A stretch of 64,000 nt of DNA from Chitinophagaceae bacterium UBA4411 (GCA_002400415.1 DGQP01000014.1:248001-312000), one strand, 5' to 3'; positions 42,702 through 52,432 are shown, counted from the first letter of the stretch. Notes: generated from the sequence alone by a model not told the origin. A program made the numbers and translations.

Positions 42702-43721
42702 TTAGTACTGAAAATAGATTTCCGTCGCTCCATACCCAAATCTCGGGTCATACTGGTTTACAAAGGATTTTACTTCCCGTTTTAAGCGGAGTATATCATG
42801 TATCTCATCCCGCAGCCGGCCCTCTCCCACGCCATGTATCACGATCAGGGTCGGCTGGTGATGTGCGAGGGCCAGTTCATAATATTTCTCAAAGGTCTTT
42901 AACTGCAGGCTTACAATCTCGTAATTGCTCATATGCTTCCAGTCATCCGCCAGTTTTTCAATATGCAGGTCCACCACGCTGCGGGCTGGTTCCAGGTGTT
43001 CCCGCACCCGTTTGGCATCATACACTTTAAATCCTTTAGCAGCGAGGTTGCCAAAATCAATGGTATCTTCAAAAGCCCGGTCAGGGTACTGTTCAAATAA
43101 ACGATGCGAGAAAGTGGCCTGGTTCTTCGTCCGTATCTCTTCGATCTTTGCAAAAAGCTGTTTGGGTTTCAGTCGCAGTGAAGCTTCATAAAATTCCGCT
43201 TTCTTTTTATCGGGCTGTAATAGCGAAAACTCAAAATCAAAAGCCGGGTTATCATTCAGGTCGGAGAAAGGAATATCATGCAGGTAAAAATTCTCAAAGG
43301 GATTTACCTGGTTCTTTAATTCAAAATCAGCTTTGCCGAAGAAATTGAGTTTGTAGGTAAACTTATAGGGCGTCTCCGTCCTGTTGACCAAATGCAGTTT
43401 CAGTTCTTCCACCACTTCATCGCCAAATTCATCCGTATCCATTACCGGCAGGAAACTGAGCCACACGCCATCCACTACTTTCTTTTCGGGGAATGGTTTT
43501 TCTTTCCGTATATCATCCACATATTTCTTTTCCTTTTTATCCGGGAACATTTTCTTTTCCGTAAACCGTTTGAAATACGGGAAATCCACCTGGTCCATAT
43601 AGACCGGGAAAGTGACACCTTTCACCTCCACCATCATCATTTGTTTGTTGATGATGTCCACCACTTTGCCTTCCTCGCTGGAATGCAGGATCAGCACCGT
43701 ATCGCCTATTTGATATTTCAT
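42702..43721 (-). CDS. DUF2027 and Smr-domain protein
   Basis: The 339-residue protein has an N-terminal DUF2027-like barrel region (IGDTVLILHSSEEGKVVDI, YRFTEKKMF), a middle beta-sandwich (LKLHLVNRTETPYKFTYKLNFFG) and a C-terminal Smr domain (about 245-335) with VDLHIEKL, IHGVGEGRLRDEIHDIL and GYGATEIYF. Smr domains are nicking nucleases or DNA/RNA binders; the MutS2 and DUF2027 architectures of Bacteroidota use the Smr tail. The role of the DUF2027 part is unknown. It is encoded just beyond the rnpB promoter on the same strand, but the two have separate promoters. Confidence 0.9.
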   Translation of the reverse strand: MKYQIGDTVLILHSSEEGKVVDIINKQMMMVEVKGVTFPVYMDQVDFPYFKRFTEKKMFPDKKEKKYVDDIRKEKPFPEKKVVDGVWLSFLPVMDTDEFGDEVVEELKLHLVNRTETPYKFTYKLNFFGKADFELKNQVNPFENFYLHDIPFSDLNDNPAFDFEFSLLQPDKKKAEFYEASLRLKPKQLFAKIEEIRTKNQATFSHRLFEQYPDRAFEDTIDFGNLAAKGFKVYDAKRVREHLEPARSVVDLHIEKLADDWKHMSNYEIVSLQLKTFEKYYELALAHHQPTLIVIHGVGEGRLRDEIHDILRLKREVKSFVNQYDPRFGYGATEIYFQY

Positions 43722-43839
43722 TCAGTAGTAATTAATAAAGGAGTCAGCCTGCAAATTTACTGAAGAAACCAGCCCGATGTATCATAAAAATGAGTTGTAC
43801 CAGCCGGCACAACTCATCCATGTACTAATAAGAAATAAT

Positions 43840-45585
43840 TTATCCGGCTACCAGTTTGCTTCTCTTATACCCGTAGAGGAAATAAATGATCAGCCCCAGT
43901 AATAACCAGCCCAGGAACCATGCCCAGTTGCTTTTAGTCATACCGGTCAGCAGGTACAAACAGGTGGTGACACCCATCAGCGGGATTAATGAATATTTTT
44001 TAATGAAAGTAACTATGACCAGCAACAGGCAAATGACCCAGAAAACGATGATAGAAATTTTGGGCGTGGCCAGGTCCATAAAGGACACCTTGCCTTCCAT
44101 ATACTCTGCATTGCCGGAAAAATCAAAGTTCATGGCATCACTGAAATAGCCATTACCGTATTTGTAAAAAAGGAACCCGGCCAGTGCAATGATCAGCGGG
44201 TAAATGAACTGCCCGTTGATATATGGAAGATTAAACCGTCCTGCTGTTTTTTCTTTTCGGGGTATCAGCAATACGCCACCGCAAACCAGCACAAAAGCAA
44301 AGAGGGTGGCGATGCTGGTAAAATCCAGTACAAATGATTTATCGGTAAATAAGATCGGCACTCCCACTACTAACCCTGTAATGATCGTGGCAAAAGAAGG
44401 CGTTTTGAATTTGCTGTGTATTTTTTGGAACACCGGTGGGAGCAAACCATCCCGGCTCATGCTCATCCAGATACGGGGTTGCCCCATCTGGAAAACAAGT
44501 AGGACACTGGTCATAGCCACCACGGCACAAATAGAGACAAGGATTTGCATCCAGGACACATCGAGGTTTTGTGCTTCAAAAATGAAAGCCAGCGGATCGC
44601 CGACACCATCAAAATTCCGGTAGTTCACTGCCCCTGTCAATACCAGTGACAGCAAGATATATACAACCGTACAGATCACTAATGAATAGATCATCCCTTT
44701 AGGTAAGTCCCGTTGCGGGTTCTTACTTTCTTCCGCCAGCACACTCACCGCATCAAAACCAATATAAGCAAAGAACACCCCGCTTACTGCCGCCATCACC
44801 CCGCTGAAACCATTCGGCATGAATGACCGGATACCTTCATCATTGGCCGGTGTCCAGTTAAATGACAGACCATTTGAAAAAACCAACGCCCCACCTACAA
44901 GAATCACCAATGCAACAATCGCCAGTTTTAGTATCACCATGACGTTGCTGAAATTGCGGCTCTCTTTAATACCCCGGTAAACGAGATAAGTGATCAGCAG
45001 GTTGATGATGATAGCGGGGAGATCAAAAATGATACGCAGGCTGCCCAGCATGGGTGCAGAGTTCCAGGCGTTGATCAGTTCCATATTCGATGAACCCTTG
45101 GCCACCGCTTTTTGTGCTTCCTTATAACTACAGGCCAGGTAGTCGGGAATATGAATATTGACCTTGTGCAGGAATGAAGTGAAATAATCACTCCAGCTGA
45201 ATGCCACATAAATATTACCGATAGAATATTCCATGATCAGTGCCCAGCCAATGATCCAGGCAAATAATTCACCAAAGCTGGCATAGGAATAAGTATAGGC
45301 GCTTCCTGCCACCGGGATACGGCTGGCAAATTCGGAGTAACAAAAAGCAGTAAAAGCACAGGCAATACCGGTGATGATGAAAAGAACCACCACCCCAGGC
45401 CCTCCCTTAAAAACAGCCTCACCCAGGCTGCTGAAACTTCCGGCACCAATTATGGCCGCTATACCAAAAAAAGTGAGATCACGAACAGTAAGTACCCTTT
45501 TAAGTCCGCCCCCGCTGTGGCTGTCATCGCCGCCCTCGGCCAGTATAGATTCAATTTTCTTTTTCCGGAATAAAGAAGTAGCCAT
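43840..45585 (-). CDS. APC-family amino-acid permease
   Basis: The 581-residue polytopic membrane protein has 12-14 helices. Family motifs: LTFFGIAAIIGAGSFSSLGEAV (helix 1, GxGxF-like), FCYSEFASRIPVAGSAYTYSYASFGEL (helix 3) and GFDAVSVLAEESKNPQRDLPKG. It belongs to the cationic-amino-acid transporter branch (CAT/APC), so it probably takes up an amino acid such as arginine, lysine or histidine by proton symport. The substrate is not certain. It is monocistronic between the Smr and prenyl synthase genes. Confidence 0.92.
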   Translation of the reverse strand: MATSLFRKKKIESILAEGGDDSHSGGGLKRVLTVRDLTFFGIAAIIGAGSFSSLGEAVFKGGPGVVVLFIITGIACAFTAFCYSEFASRIPVAGSAYTYSYASFGELFAWIIGWALIMEYSIGNIYVAFSWSDYFTSFLHKVNIHIPDYLACSYKEAQKAVAKGSSNMELINAWNSAPMLGSLRIIFDLPAIIINLLITYLVYRGIKESRNFSNVMVILKLAIVALVILVGGALVFSNGLSFNWTPANDEGIRSFMPNGFSGVMAAVSGVFFAYIGFDAVSVLAEESKNPQRDLPKGMIYSLVICTVVYILLSLVLTGAVNYRNFDGVGDPLAFIFEAQNLDVSWMQILVSICAVVAMTSVLLVFQMGQPRIWMSMSRDGLLPPVFQKIHSKFKTPSFATIITGLVVGVPILFTDKSFVLDFTSIATLFAFVLVCGGVLLIPRKEKTAGRFNLPYINGQFIYPLIIALAGFLFYKYGNGYFSDAMNFDFSGNAEYMEGKVSFMDLATPKISIIVFWVICLLLVIVTFIKKYSLIPLMGVTTCLYLLTGMTKSNWAWFLGWLLLGLIIYFLYGYKRSKLVAG

Positions 45586-45691
45586 CAGTCAGTTGGTTTT
45601 ATCGTTCAAAATAGGGAAAAATTACCAAGAGCTCAAAAAGAGTACCCGAGTAAAACAAAGACAAACTGTAATACTGCTTTCAGAGCTTAGC

Positions 45692-46657
45692 TCAATGGTC
45701 TCTTTTAACGAGGAAATCGGCCAGATCTTTCAGCGGTTGTTTCCGCTTTGAAAGTACGGCTATATCTTCCAGATGGGTAAATGCTTCATCAAGATACCTG
45801 TTTTTCAATTGCAATGCCCATTCATCTGCTTGGCAGTCCCGGAATAGTTGTATTATTTTTTCTACTTTATCCGCGGGATTGCTTTTTACCAGGTTATCCA
45901 GTTCAGTTCGTTGGGAAGCAGAAGCTACTTCATGGGTATGTATCAGCAGGAATGTTTTCTTATTGGCCATAATATCCCCTCCCACCTGCTTGCCGAATTT
46001 TTGAGGATCACCAAAAGCATCTAAATAATCGTCCTGCACCTGGAAGGCTATACCTAATTTTCTGCCGAACTCATAGAGAAGATTTTGATTCCGTTCACCT
46101 GCACCTCCCAATACTGCTCCCATTTTTAAACTGGCCGCCAGCAATACTGATGTTTTCAATTCGATCATCTTCAGGTATTCTCCCAATTGCACATTTTCTG
46201 TTTTTTCAAAATCCATATCCAGTTGTTGTCCCTCACAAACTTCTCTGGCCGTCTGGTTAAACAGCCGCATGATTGGGGGAAGGAGAACCGGGTCAATTTT
46301 ACTGAGCTGTTCATAGGCCGCCACCAGCATCACATCGCCCGCGAGCAAAGCTGTATTGTCCCCAAATTTTGTATGTACTGTTTCCATACCCCTTCTCAGC
46401 GGTGCCTTGTCCATCATATCATCATGGATCAGGGTAAAATTGTGAAAGAGTTCGATAGCAGTAGCCAGATGCCAGGCATCTTCTTTAATATCATCCACGA
46501 GTTCATTACCCATCAGGCATAATACAGGACGGATTCTTTTACCACCGAGCCGGAGAAAATACTCATTGGGTTCATACAAAGATGCCGGTTCAGCCGGGAA
46601 ATGGCGGTGATCAAAATGAAGCCCGAATTTTTGGGAGAGTAATTCAAATGATTGCAT
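45692..46657 (-). CDS. Polyprenyl diphosphate synthase (trans-prenyltransferase)
   Basis: The 321-residue cytosolic enzyme elongates allylic diphosphates with IPP. First aspartate-rich motif DDMMD (79-83, with LIHDDMMDKAPLRRG) and second QDDYLDAFGD are both intact; GGKRIRPVLCL is the IPP-binding site. The chain length is not decided by the visible motifs: the residues before the first motif (ATAIELFHNFTLI) suggest a medium to long product, for menaquinone or carotenoid. It lies next to rnr on the same strand, with a 31-nt gap. Confidence 0.93.
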   Translation of the reverse strand: MQSFELLSQKFGLHFDHRHFPAEPASLYEPNEYFLRLGGKRIRPVLCLMGNELVDDIKEDAWHLATAIELFHNFTLIHDDMMDKAPLRRGMETVHTKFGDNTALLAGDVMLVAAYEQLSKIDPVLLPPIMRLFNQTAREVCEGQQLDMDFEKTENVQLGEYLKMIELKTSVLLAASLKMGAVLGGAGERNQNLLYEFGRKLGIAFQVQDDYLDAFGDPQKFGKQVGGDIMANKKTFLLIHTHEVASASQRTELDNLVKSNPADKVEKIIQLFRDCQADEWALQLKNRYLDEAFTHLEDIAVLSKRKQPLKDLADFLVKRDH

Positions 46658-46688
46658 GCTGCAAATATATTTATGCGCTTAAGACTGA

Positions 46689-48707
46689 TTATTTCTTCCT
46701 CTTTGCTTTTTCTTTTACGGGTTGTTCTTCTGGTACAGCGGCTGTCACCACCCATTCATAATCCAGTTGACGCTTGGTAAGATTCGCTGCCACCACTTTG
46801 ATCCATACCTTATCCCCCATCCTGAATTTCTTGCCACTGCGCTGCCCCACCAGGCAATAGTCGGATTCCACATGCCTGAATTCATCATATTCGAGCAGGC
46901 TGTTAATACTAACCAGTCCTTCGCATTTATGTTCTACAGTCTCCACCCAGAACCCGAAACTGGCTACCCCGCTGATCACCCCTTCAAATTCGTCACCCAG
47001 GTAGTTCTTCATATATTGTACCTGTTTGTATTTATTGGCAGCCCTTTCTGATTCCATGGCCGCCCTTTCCCTTTCACTGCAATGCTTGCATTTCTCTTCC
47101 AGCTTTTTATCGGGCTGTACTTTATTGGTCAATACATCAAATAAAATCCGGTGTACCATTACGTCGGGGTAACGGCGTATTGGCGAAGTAAAATGACAAT
47201 AATGTTCAAAGCCCAAACCATAGTGGCCAACATTCTCAATCGTGTATTTTGCCTTGGCCATGGTACGGATACCCAATTGTTCCAGCACATGCTGTTCGGG
47301 TTTACCATGAACATCTTTCAGTAACTGATTAAATGACTCAGCAATTTTATCCGGTGAAGAAGTATCAAACTTATGCCCGAATTTTTTGGCAAAAGCTGCA
47401 AACGGGACCAGCTTTTCCTCATCCGGGTCATCGTGGGTACGGTAGGGAAAAGGAAGAGATTTATTATTGAATTTAAGTTTGGAAATATTCTCAGCCACTG
47501 TCCGGTTGGCCAGCAACATATACTCTTCCACCAACTGGTGAGCTTCTTTACTTTCTTTGATCATGATGCCAACCGGATCACCTTTCTCATCCAGTTTGAA
47601 CCGCACTTCCTGTGAAGAAAAATTGATCGCCCCGTTATTGAAACGTTTCTTACGGAATTTCTGGGCCAGGTCATTCAGTATTAAAACTTCTTCGGCATAC
47701 AGACCGGCTTTTTCTTCAATAATCGCCTGCACTTCTTCATACGTAAACCGGTGATCAGAGTGAATGACGGTCTTGCCCAGCCAGTATTGTTTTATCTCAG
47801 CCTTTGGGCTGATCTGGAAAATAGCGGAAAAAGTGAGCTTGTCCTCATTGGGTCTCAGTGAGCAGAGGACATTGGAGATATGCTCCGGTAACATCGGATT
47901 CACCCGGTCCGGCAGGTACACCGAAGTGGCTTTACCGTATGCCTCTTTATCCAGCGGAGTTTCGGGCTCCAGATAATGACTGACATCAGCGATGTGAACC
48001 CCAAGTTCATAATTACCGTTCTTCAGCTTTCTGAAAGAGATGGCGTCATCAAAATCCTTAGCATCTGCCGGGTCAATAGTGATAGTAAAAATATCCCGGA
48101 TATCTTTTCTTGCTTTTATTTCTTCTGCTGAAATTGTATCAGGTATTCGTGCCGCAACTTCCAGAGCTTCATCAGAGAATTGTAATGGAAACCCATTTTC
48201 AAGCAGGATCTCTTTCATCGCAGCATCGTTGCTGTTTTCCGCATCCAGTACACTGACTACTTCTCCAACAGGCCGTTTACCATTTTGCTCCCATTCTGTT
48301 ATTCTCACCACAACCCTGTCTCTGTCAGCTGCACCGTTCATATTATGAACCGGTATAAAAATATCGGGCATAGGCTTGTCCATTTCAGCAACGAAAAAGC
48401 CAAAACCCTTATTCATTTCCAGGTGCCCTATAAATTCGGTGCGTTTACGCTGAATGACTTCTCTCACTATTCCCTGCATCCTTCTCCCGGCGCTGCGCAT
48501 TTCCTTAATGGCAACCCGTACTGTATCTCCATGAAGGGCTGTATTAAAATCAGCGGGGCGAACCATGATGTCAGCATCCATCCCTTCAACTGTTACAAAT
48601 CCCATACCCGAGCGGGTCACATCCAGCTTACCTTTCAGCATCCGGTCTGATGACCGTGATGGCTTTGCTTTTATATCTTTCTTCTTCTTTGAATTCTTTC
48701 TTCCCAT
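46689..48707 (-). CDS. rnr: Ribonuclease R
   Basis: The 672-residue 3'-5' exoribonuclease degrades structured RNA. The order is a Lys-rich N-terminal segment (MGRKNSKKKKDIKAKPSRSS), two cold-shock-like domains (VTRSGMGFVTVEGMDAD and FIGHLEMNKGFGFFVAEM), the RNB domain with TIDPADAKDFDDAIS (catalytic Asp cluster), NRTVAENISK, HYGLGFEHYCHFTSPIRRYPD, and a C-terminal S1 domain (EFEGVISGVASFGFWVE) with a basic tail (KEKAKRKK). It is longer than RNase II at the N-terminus, as expected. It is upstream of the prenyl synthase gene and downstream of lpxK by 9 nt, so it may be part of that run. Confidence 0.97.
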   Translation of the reverse strand: MGRKNSKKKKDIKAKPSRSSDRMLKGKLDVTRSGMGFVTVEGMDADIMVRPADFNTALHGDTVRVAIKEMRSAGRRMQGIVREVIQRKRTEFIGHLEMNKGFGFFVAEMDKPMPDIFIPVHNMNGAADRDRVVVRITEWEQNGKRPVGEVVSVLDAENSNDAAMKEILLENGFPLQFSDEALEVAARIPDTISAEEIKARKDIRDIFTITIDPADAKDFDDAISFRKLKNGNYELGVHIADVSHYLEPETPLDKEAYGKATSVYLPDRVNPMLPEHISNVLCSLRPNEDKLTFSAIFQISPKAEIKQYWLGKTVIHSDHRFTYEEVQAIIEEKAGLYAEEVLILNDLAQKFRKKRFNNGAINFSSQEVRFKLDEKGDPVGIMIKESKEAHQLVEEYMLLANRTVAENISKLKFNNKSLPFPYRTHDDPDEEKLVPFAAFAKKFGHKFDTSSPDKIAESFNQLLKDVHGKPEQHVLEQLGIRTMAKAKYTIENVGHYGLGFEHYCHFTSPIRRYPDVMVHRILFDVLTNKVQPDKKLEEKCKHCSERERAAMESERAANKYKQVQYMKNYLGDEFEGVISGVASFGFWVETVEHKCEGLVSINSLLEYDEFRHVESDYCLVGQRSGKKFRMGDKVWIKVVAANLTKRQLDYEWVVTAAVPEEQPVKEKAKRKK

Positions 48708-48716
48708 TATTGTCTT

Positions 48717-49790
48717 TTATGATTGTGCTTTAAAGTTCAGGATAAATTCTGTTATCAATTTATTGAATTTATCTGCTTCATTAAAAAGAAACTGATGCCG
48801 TACCGGGACCACATATAAGGGCAGGTCTTCAATAGCCTGCCTGAATTTTACCAGCCGTACTGCATCTTTCTCTGTCGTTAAAATTATTTTCTTTGTTTCC
48901 TCAATACTTTCAAAACGCTTCCGGATATCCTTCAGATCATCAATAGTAAAAATATGATGATCTGCATATTGCAGCAGGGAATAACTGCTGCTGTATTCCT
49001 CCAGCCATTTTTTCAACGGTCTCGGGTTCGCTATACCGGAAACCAGCAATACTTCTGTATCCTCCTCCAGCCTGGTAACGCTTTTGTTGATGGCATGATA
49101 CAAATTACCATACTGTATGGCAGTAAAAAAGATATGCTGATGTGGTAATGGCGCTATTTCTTTCACCAGTTTTCTCTTTTCCTCTTCTGAAAGATCAGAC
49201 TTGCATTTGGTTACTACAATGATCTCTGCACGTTTATAGCTGCCTTTCAGATCACGAAGATCCCCGGTGGGCAGGTAGAAATCACGGGTGAATAAATTAT
49301 TGTAATCAGTAAGCAGGATATTCAGACCGGCTTTGATCGAACGGTGCTGAAAAGCATCATCCAGGATGACCGCCTGTATACCCGGCCTGTCATGCAGCAA
49401 TTGAGGAATAGCTTCGATCCGCTGCTCGCCCACAGCTACCGGCACATCCGGAAATTTTAAATGGAACTGCATGGGTTCATCCCCGATTTCCAAAGCTGTT
49501 GTATCATCGTCTGCCAGCGCATAGCCTTTTGTCTTTCTTTTATAACCCCGGCTCAGGGTTGCTACTTTGAATTGATCCCTGAGCAGCACCAGCAGGTATT
49601 CCACCATGGGCGACTTACCAGTTCCTCCCACCGAGAGATTTCCTACATTGATCAGGGGCAGCCCAAACTCAGCCGTTTCCAGGATATTTTTATCAAACAA
49701 CCAGTTTCGTAATGCAATAACAGCCCAATAAACCAATGCAAATGGCAGCAACAATATCCTGAATGAACGGAGAAAGAAATTAGAAAACAT
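48717..49790 (-). CDS. lpxK: Tetraacyldisaccharide 4'-kinase
   Basis: The 357-residue membrane-associated kinase phosphorylates the 4' position of the lipid A precursor. Walker A NLSVGGTGKSP (51-61) follows an N-terminal amphipathic/hydrophobic helix (RILLLPFALVYWAVIALRNW). VILDDAFQHRSI is the catalytic Asp region, and LLVSGIANPRP and ILTTEKDAVRL match the C-terminal part. The start overlaps the end of the cycloligase gene by 11 nt. It proves that the organism makes lipid A and so has a true outer membrane. Confidence 0.96.
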   Translation of the reverse strand: MFSNFFLRSFRILLLPFALVYWAVIALRNWLFDKNILETAEFGLPLINVGNLSVGGTGKSPMVEYLLVLLRDQFKVATLSRGYKRKTKGYALADDDTTALEIGDEPMQFHLKFPDVPVAVGEQRIEAIPQLLHDRPGIQAVILDDAFQHRSIKAGLNILLTDYNNLFTRDFYLPTGDLRDLKGSYKRAEIIVVTKCKSDLSEEEKRKLVKEIAPLPHQHIFFTAIQYGNLYHAINKSVTRLEEDTEVLLVSGIANPRPLKKWLEEYSSSYSLLQYADHHIFTIDDLKDIRKRFESIEETKKIILTTEKDAVRLVKFRQAIEDLPLYVVPVRHQFLFNEADKFNKLITEFILNFKAQS

Positions 49791-50349
49791 AAACGGCTTG
49801 AGGCGTGATACAAAGGTCTAAAGGTACGTCAAAATCATGGCAGTCACTGATGACATCAACAGGCTCAAAATAGCTGAACCCCGCTTTAATGCAATCTTCC
49901 CGGCAGCCGGCAAGGAATTTATCATAATAGCCCTTGCCATATCCCACCCGGTAGCCCTGCCGGTCGAATGCCAGTAATGGAACAATGACAATGTCGATAA
50001 TTGCAAGATTAATCTCCACGCCATTTTCAGGTTCATACACATTGAAATGGTTTCGGGCAAAGCGGGTATCCTCATCAACAAGTATGGCTTGCATATTACC
50101 GGTACTCTCTTGTACCCTTGGATAAGCTACTTTCAAGCCGGGTGATCTGAATTCAAGGAAATCAGTAAACAAATGTGTATTGGGCTCTTTGTTTTCTCTT
50201 ATCGGCCAGTAAGAAAACACAGTATCGAGCATAGGAAGGTCAACAGCCTGAAATTGTATCAGTAACAGGTCATCCAGTTTTGCCTTTTCAGAATCTGCCA
50301 GTGCATTTCTCTTGTCTCGAAATAATTTTCTTATATCTTTCTTTAGCAT
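49780..50349 (-). CDS. 5-formyltetrahydrofolate cyclo-ligase
   Basis: The 189-residue cytosolic enzyme uses ATP to convert 5-formyl-THF to 5,10-methenyl-THF. The family ending is visible: VIVPLLAFDRQGYRVGYGKGYYDKFL, with the GYGKGYYD binding loop; the N-terminus has KDIRKLFRDKRNAL. Its 3' end overlaps lpxK by 11 nt, and bioD lies 5 nt upstream, so all three probably share one transcript. Folate and lipid A are otherwise unrelated. Confidence 0.95.
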   Translation of the reverse strand: MLKKDIRKLFRDKRNALADSEKAKLDDLLLIQFQAVDLPMLDTVFSYWPIRENKEPNTHLFTDFLEFRSPGLKVAYPRVQESTGNMQAILVDEDTRFARNHFNVYEPENGVEINLAIIDIVIVPLLAFDRQGYRVGYGKGYYDKFLAGCREDCIKAGFSYFEPVDVISDCHDFDVPLDLCITPQAVYVF

Positions 50350-50354
50350 AACGG

Positions 50355-50996
50355 TTATAACACCTGCAATAATTTATCTTTGATTTTCTGCGCTTCTTCA
50401 TAGACGACCGATTTATCAATATGATCCAGTTTGCCAACAGAACCTAAGCTCAGGTAGCCAGACCAGCTGGTAATATCCTTTTCATAATCCATGAACTGAT
50501 CATTAAACACCCACCCGGATACACGGATATTTTTTTGCCGGCAAACCTGGGCTGTGAGTAAAGAGTGATTGATACTACCCAGGTAGTTTCTGCTGACAAG
50601 TATCACTTTTGCATTCAGTTTACGGATAAGGTCAATCACCAGTTCATGTTCGTTCAGCGGAACCAGTAATCCACCGGCACCTTCAATAACAATCCTTCTA
50701 CCGGGAACAAGGTGTTGTGTATAAGCTGAAAAAATTTTCTCCAGCGAGATCGTACGTCCCTCCTCTGTTGCCGCAATATGCGGGGAAGCCGGCATCTTGA
50801 GCCGGTATGTTTCAGGATATATCTTTGATTTGGTATTGGTGAGTACAGACTGCACCCATTCTGAATCGGTTCCCTCATCATAGCCGGCCTGCACGGGTTT
50901 CCAATAGTCGGCCTGCAGAGCCTCTGCTACTATGGCCGAAACCAGCGTTTTCCCCACACCGGTACCAATGCCTGTTATAAAAATGGTCTGAACCAT
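50355..50996 (-). CDS. bioD: Dethiobiotin synthetase
   Basis: The 213-residue enzyme closes the ureido ring of dethiobiotin from DAPA, CO2 and ATP. P-loop TGIGTGVGKT (8-17) and the substrate Lys in DYWKPVQAG match the family, as does the IEGAGGLLVPLN loop. No other bio gene is adjacent, so the rest of the pathway lies elsewhere. The cycloligase gene follows after 5 nt. Confidence 0.95.
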   Translation of the reverse strand: MVQTIFITGIGTGVGKTLVSAIVAEALQADYWKPVQAGYDEGTDSEWVQSVLTNTKSKIYPETYRLKMPASPHIAATEEGRTISLEKIFSAYTQHLVPGRRIVIEGAGGLLVPLNEHELVIDLIRKLNAKVILVSRNYLGSINHSLLTAQVCRQKNIRVSGWVFNDQFMDYEKDITSWSGYLSLGSVGKLDHIDKSVVYEEAQKIKDKLLQVL

Positions 50997-51065
50997 TACT
51001 CAATTTAAAATGGAAAAGGCAAAAGAGAAAATGAAAAAATACGGTGATGTTTTCTTTGCAGGGCC

Positions 51066-51611
51066 TTAATCCCTCGTTTCTATGAATATCGTAAAGATCG
51101 TGGTGCCATAATTCCGTTCCGAAGAATAGTACGGAAAGGATTTATAGTCATTCCTTGGCGTATGTTCCAGTACAAACCAGCCGTCTTTCCGGAGCAATTG
51201 TTTTTCAAATATTCTCCTTGGCAGGTCGTCTATCGTTGTTAAGGCATAAGGTGGTCCAGCAAAAATGAAATCAAATTTATCAGCACAACCATCAATGAAC
51301 TTAAACACATCCATTTTCACAACTTTCAGGTTTTCGATCCGCAAAGCCTGTGCTGTTTTTTTAATGAACTCAAACATCTGGGTATCTTTTTCCACAATGG
51401 TCAGATCAGGAGCGCCTCTTGACGCCAGTTCATAACTGATGCTGCCGGTACCCCCGAATAAGTCAAGGGTTTTCAACTCTTCAAAATCCAGTTTATGCTG
51501 CAATACATTGAACAGCCCCTCCTTGGCAATATCCGTAGTTGGCCTGGTATAAGGCATGTTATTCGGGGGATTGAATCTCCTTCCCCCATGTTCTCCGCCT
51601 ATGATGCGCAT
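51066..51611 (-). CDS. rsmD: 16S rRNA (guanine966-N2)-methyltransferase RsmD-like
   Basis: The 181-residue protein has the RsmD N-terminus RIIGGEHGGRRF and TRPTTDIAKEGLFNVL, and SAM-binding motif I LDLFGGTGSISYELASRGA. The catalytic motif IV is normally (D/N)PPY; here the sequence is FIFAGPPYAL, with Gly for the first residue. Otherwise fold and length fit. It overlaps the 3' end of the DUF3822 gene by 13 nt, an arrangement common in the phylum. Activity with GPPY is uncertain; see findings. Confidence 0.9.
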   Translation of the reverse strand: MRIIGGEHGGRRFNPPNNMPYTRPTTDIAKEGLFNVLQHKLDFEELKTLDLFGGTGSISYELASRGAPDLTIVEKDTQMFEFIKKTAQALRIENLKVVKMDVFKFIDGCADKFDFIFAGPPYALTTIDDLPRRIFEKQLLRKDGWFVLEHTPRNDYKSFPYYSSERNYGTTIFTIFIETRD

Positions 51612-52432
51612 TTGACAAGATCATTGAGTGAGGTAAAAAAATGAGCCGGGTAATCACTATTAGCCACGCCCCATCCTGCTTCCCTGAATTCCAGATGCAG
51701 AAAATACTGGTATAGTTCTTTATATAAAGCCGACTGTTTATCAATAAGCCCCGATAAAGACAGCTTGACTTCCTGCTGGGAAAGCCTGAGCTGCTGAACT
51801 GTCCTCAGCAGGTAATACAGCACGTCTTCCGGAGTAGAATATAAAAAAGTTTGCGCAAGCAGTAATTGACCGTTTGCTCCGGCCACAACTGTAAAGTCAT
51901 TTTTCCGGAAATCGACCAGCAGGTGGCCGCCACTTTCAGCTGCACGTATATTTTTTATTGCTACAGAATACAAGTGCCAGTATTGCCCGGCAGGATATTG
52001 CTTACTCACCAGTTCATGCAAAAAAGATGGTACCGCAAATACATTATACAATTGCCAATCACCTATTGATTCCGAAATAACAGTTGATAATCCGTTGACA
52101 CCGTACAATGACTTTAACAGGTTCAGGCCTTCTTCATGCCTGAATTGCGGCCAGGGAACAAGTGTACTTTGCGGATGACCATAACTCAATAATATGTTGT
52201 AAAAAGTATCATTTAATTCCGGATGCTGTTCCAGCAAAACAGGCAGAGCATTTTCGCCTGCTTCCGTAGCGTAATAAAAAAGCCTGTACAGTTCAGAACC
52301 ATCCGCATTTGTAATAGCAAAACTGCAATGGGAATCTCCCAGGCTGAACAATAATTGTTTCTGAACCTGTTCTCCTGTTTCCGGCTGCTCAATATGAAAT
52401 AATTGCTTCACTGTTCTTTTCAATTCGTGCAA
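51599..52432 (-). CDS. DUF3822-family protein
   Basis: The 277-residue protein shows the DUF3822 pattern: an actin-like fold of Bacteroidota with no known reaction. Segments: LLFSLGDSHCSFAITN, FYNILLSYGHPQSTLVP, SGGHLLVDFRKNDFTVV and TPEDVLYYLLRTVQQLRL. The first codon is TTG at 52432 (MHELKRTVKQL), and no nearby ATG is in frame; GTG at 52411 is the only other choice. It is upstream of rsmD and overlaps it by 13 nt, so it may help rRNA modification or use the same promoter. Confidence 0.85.
   Translation of the reverse strand: MHELKRTVKQLFHIEQPETGEQVQKQLLFSLGDSHCSFAITNADGSELYRLFYYATEAGENALPVLLEQHPELNDTFYNILLSYGHPQSTLVPWPQFRHEEGLNLLKSLYGVNGLSTVISESIGDWQLYNVFAVPSFLHELVSKQYPAGQYWHLYSVAIKNIRAAESGGHLLVDFRKNDFTVVAGANGQLLLAQTFLYSTPEDVLYYLLRTVQQLRLSQQEVKLSLSGLIDKQSALYKELYQYFLHLEFREAGWGVANSDYPAHFFTSLNDLVKCAS

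Noticed and set aside
42257..42785. Plus-strand frames across rnpB
   Set aside because: They lie on the antisense strand of a well-conserved RNase P RNA, have no family-like product and start within or near the RNA.
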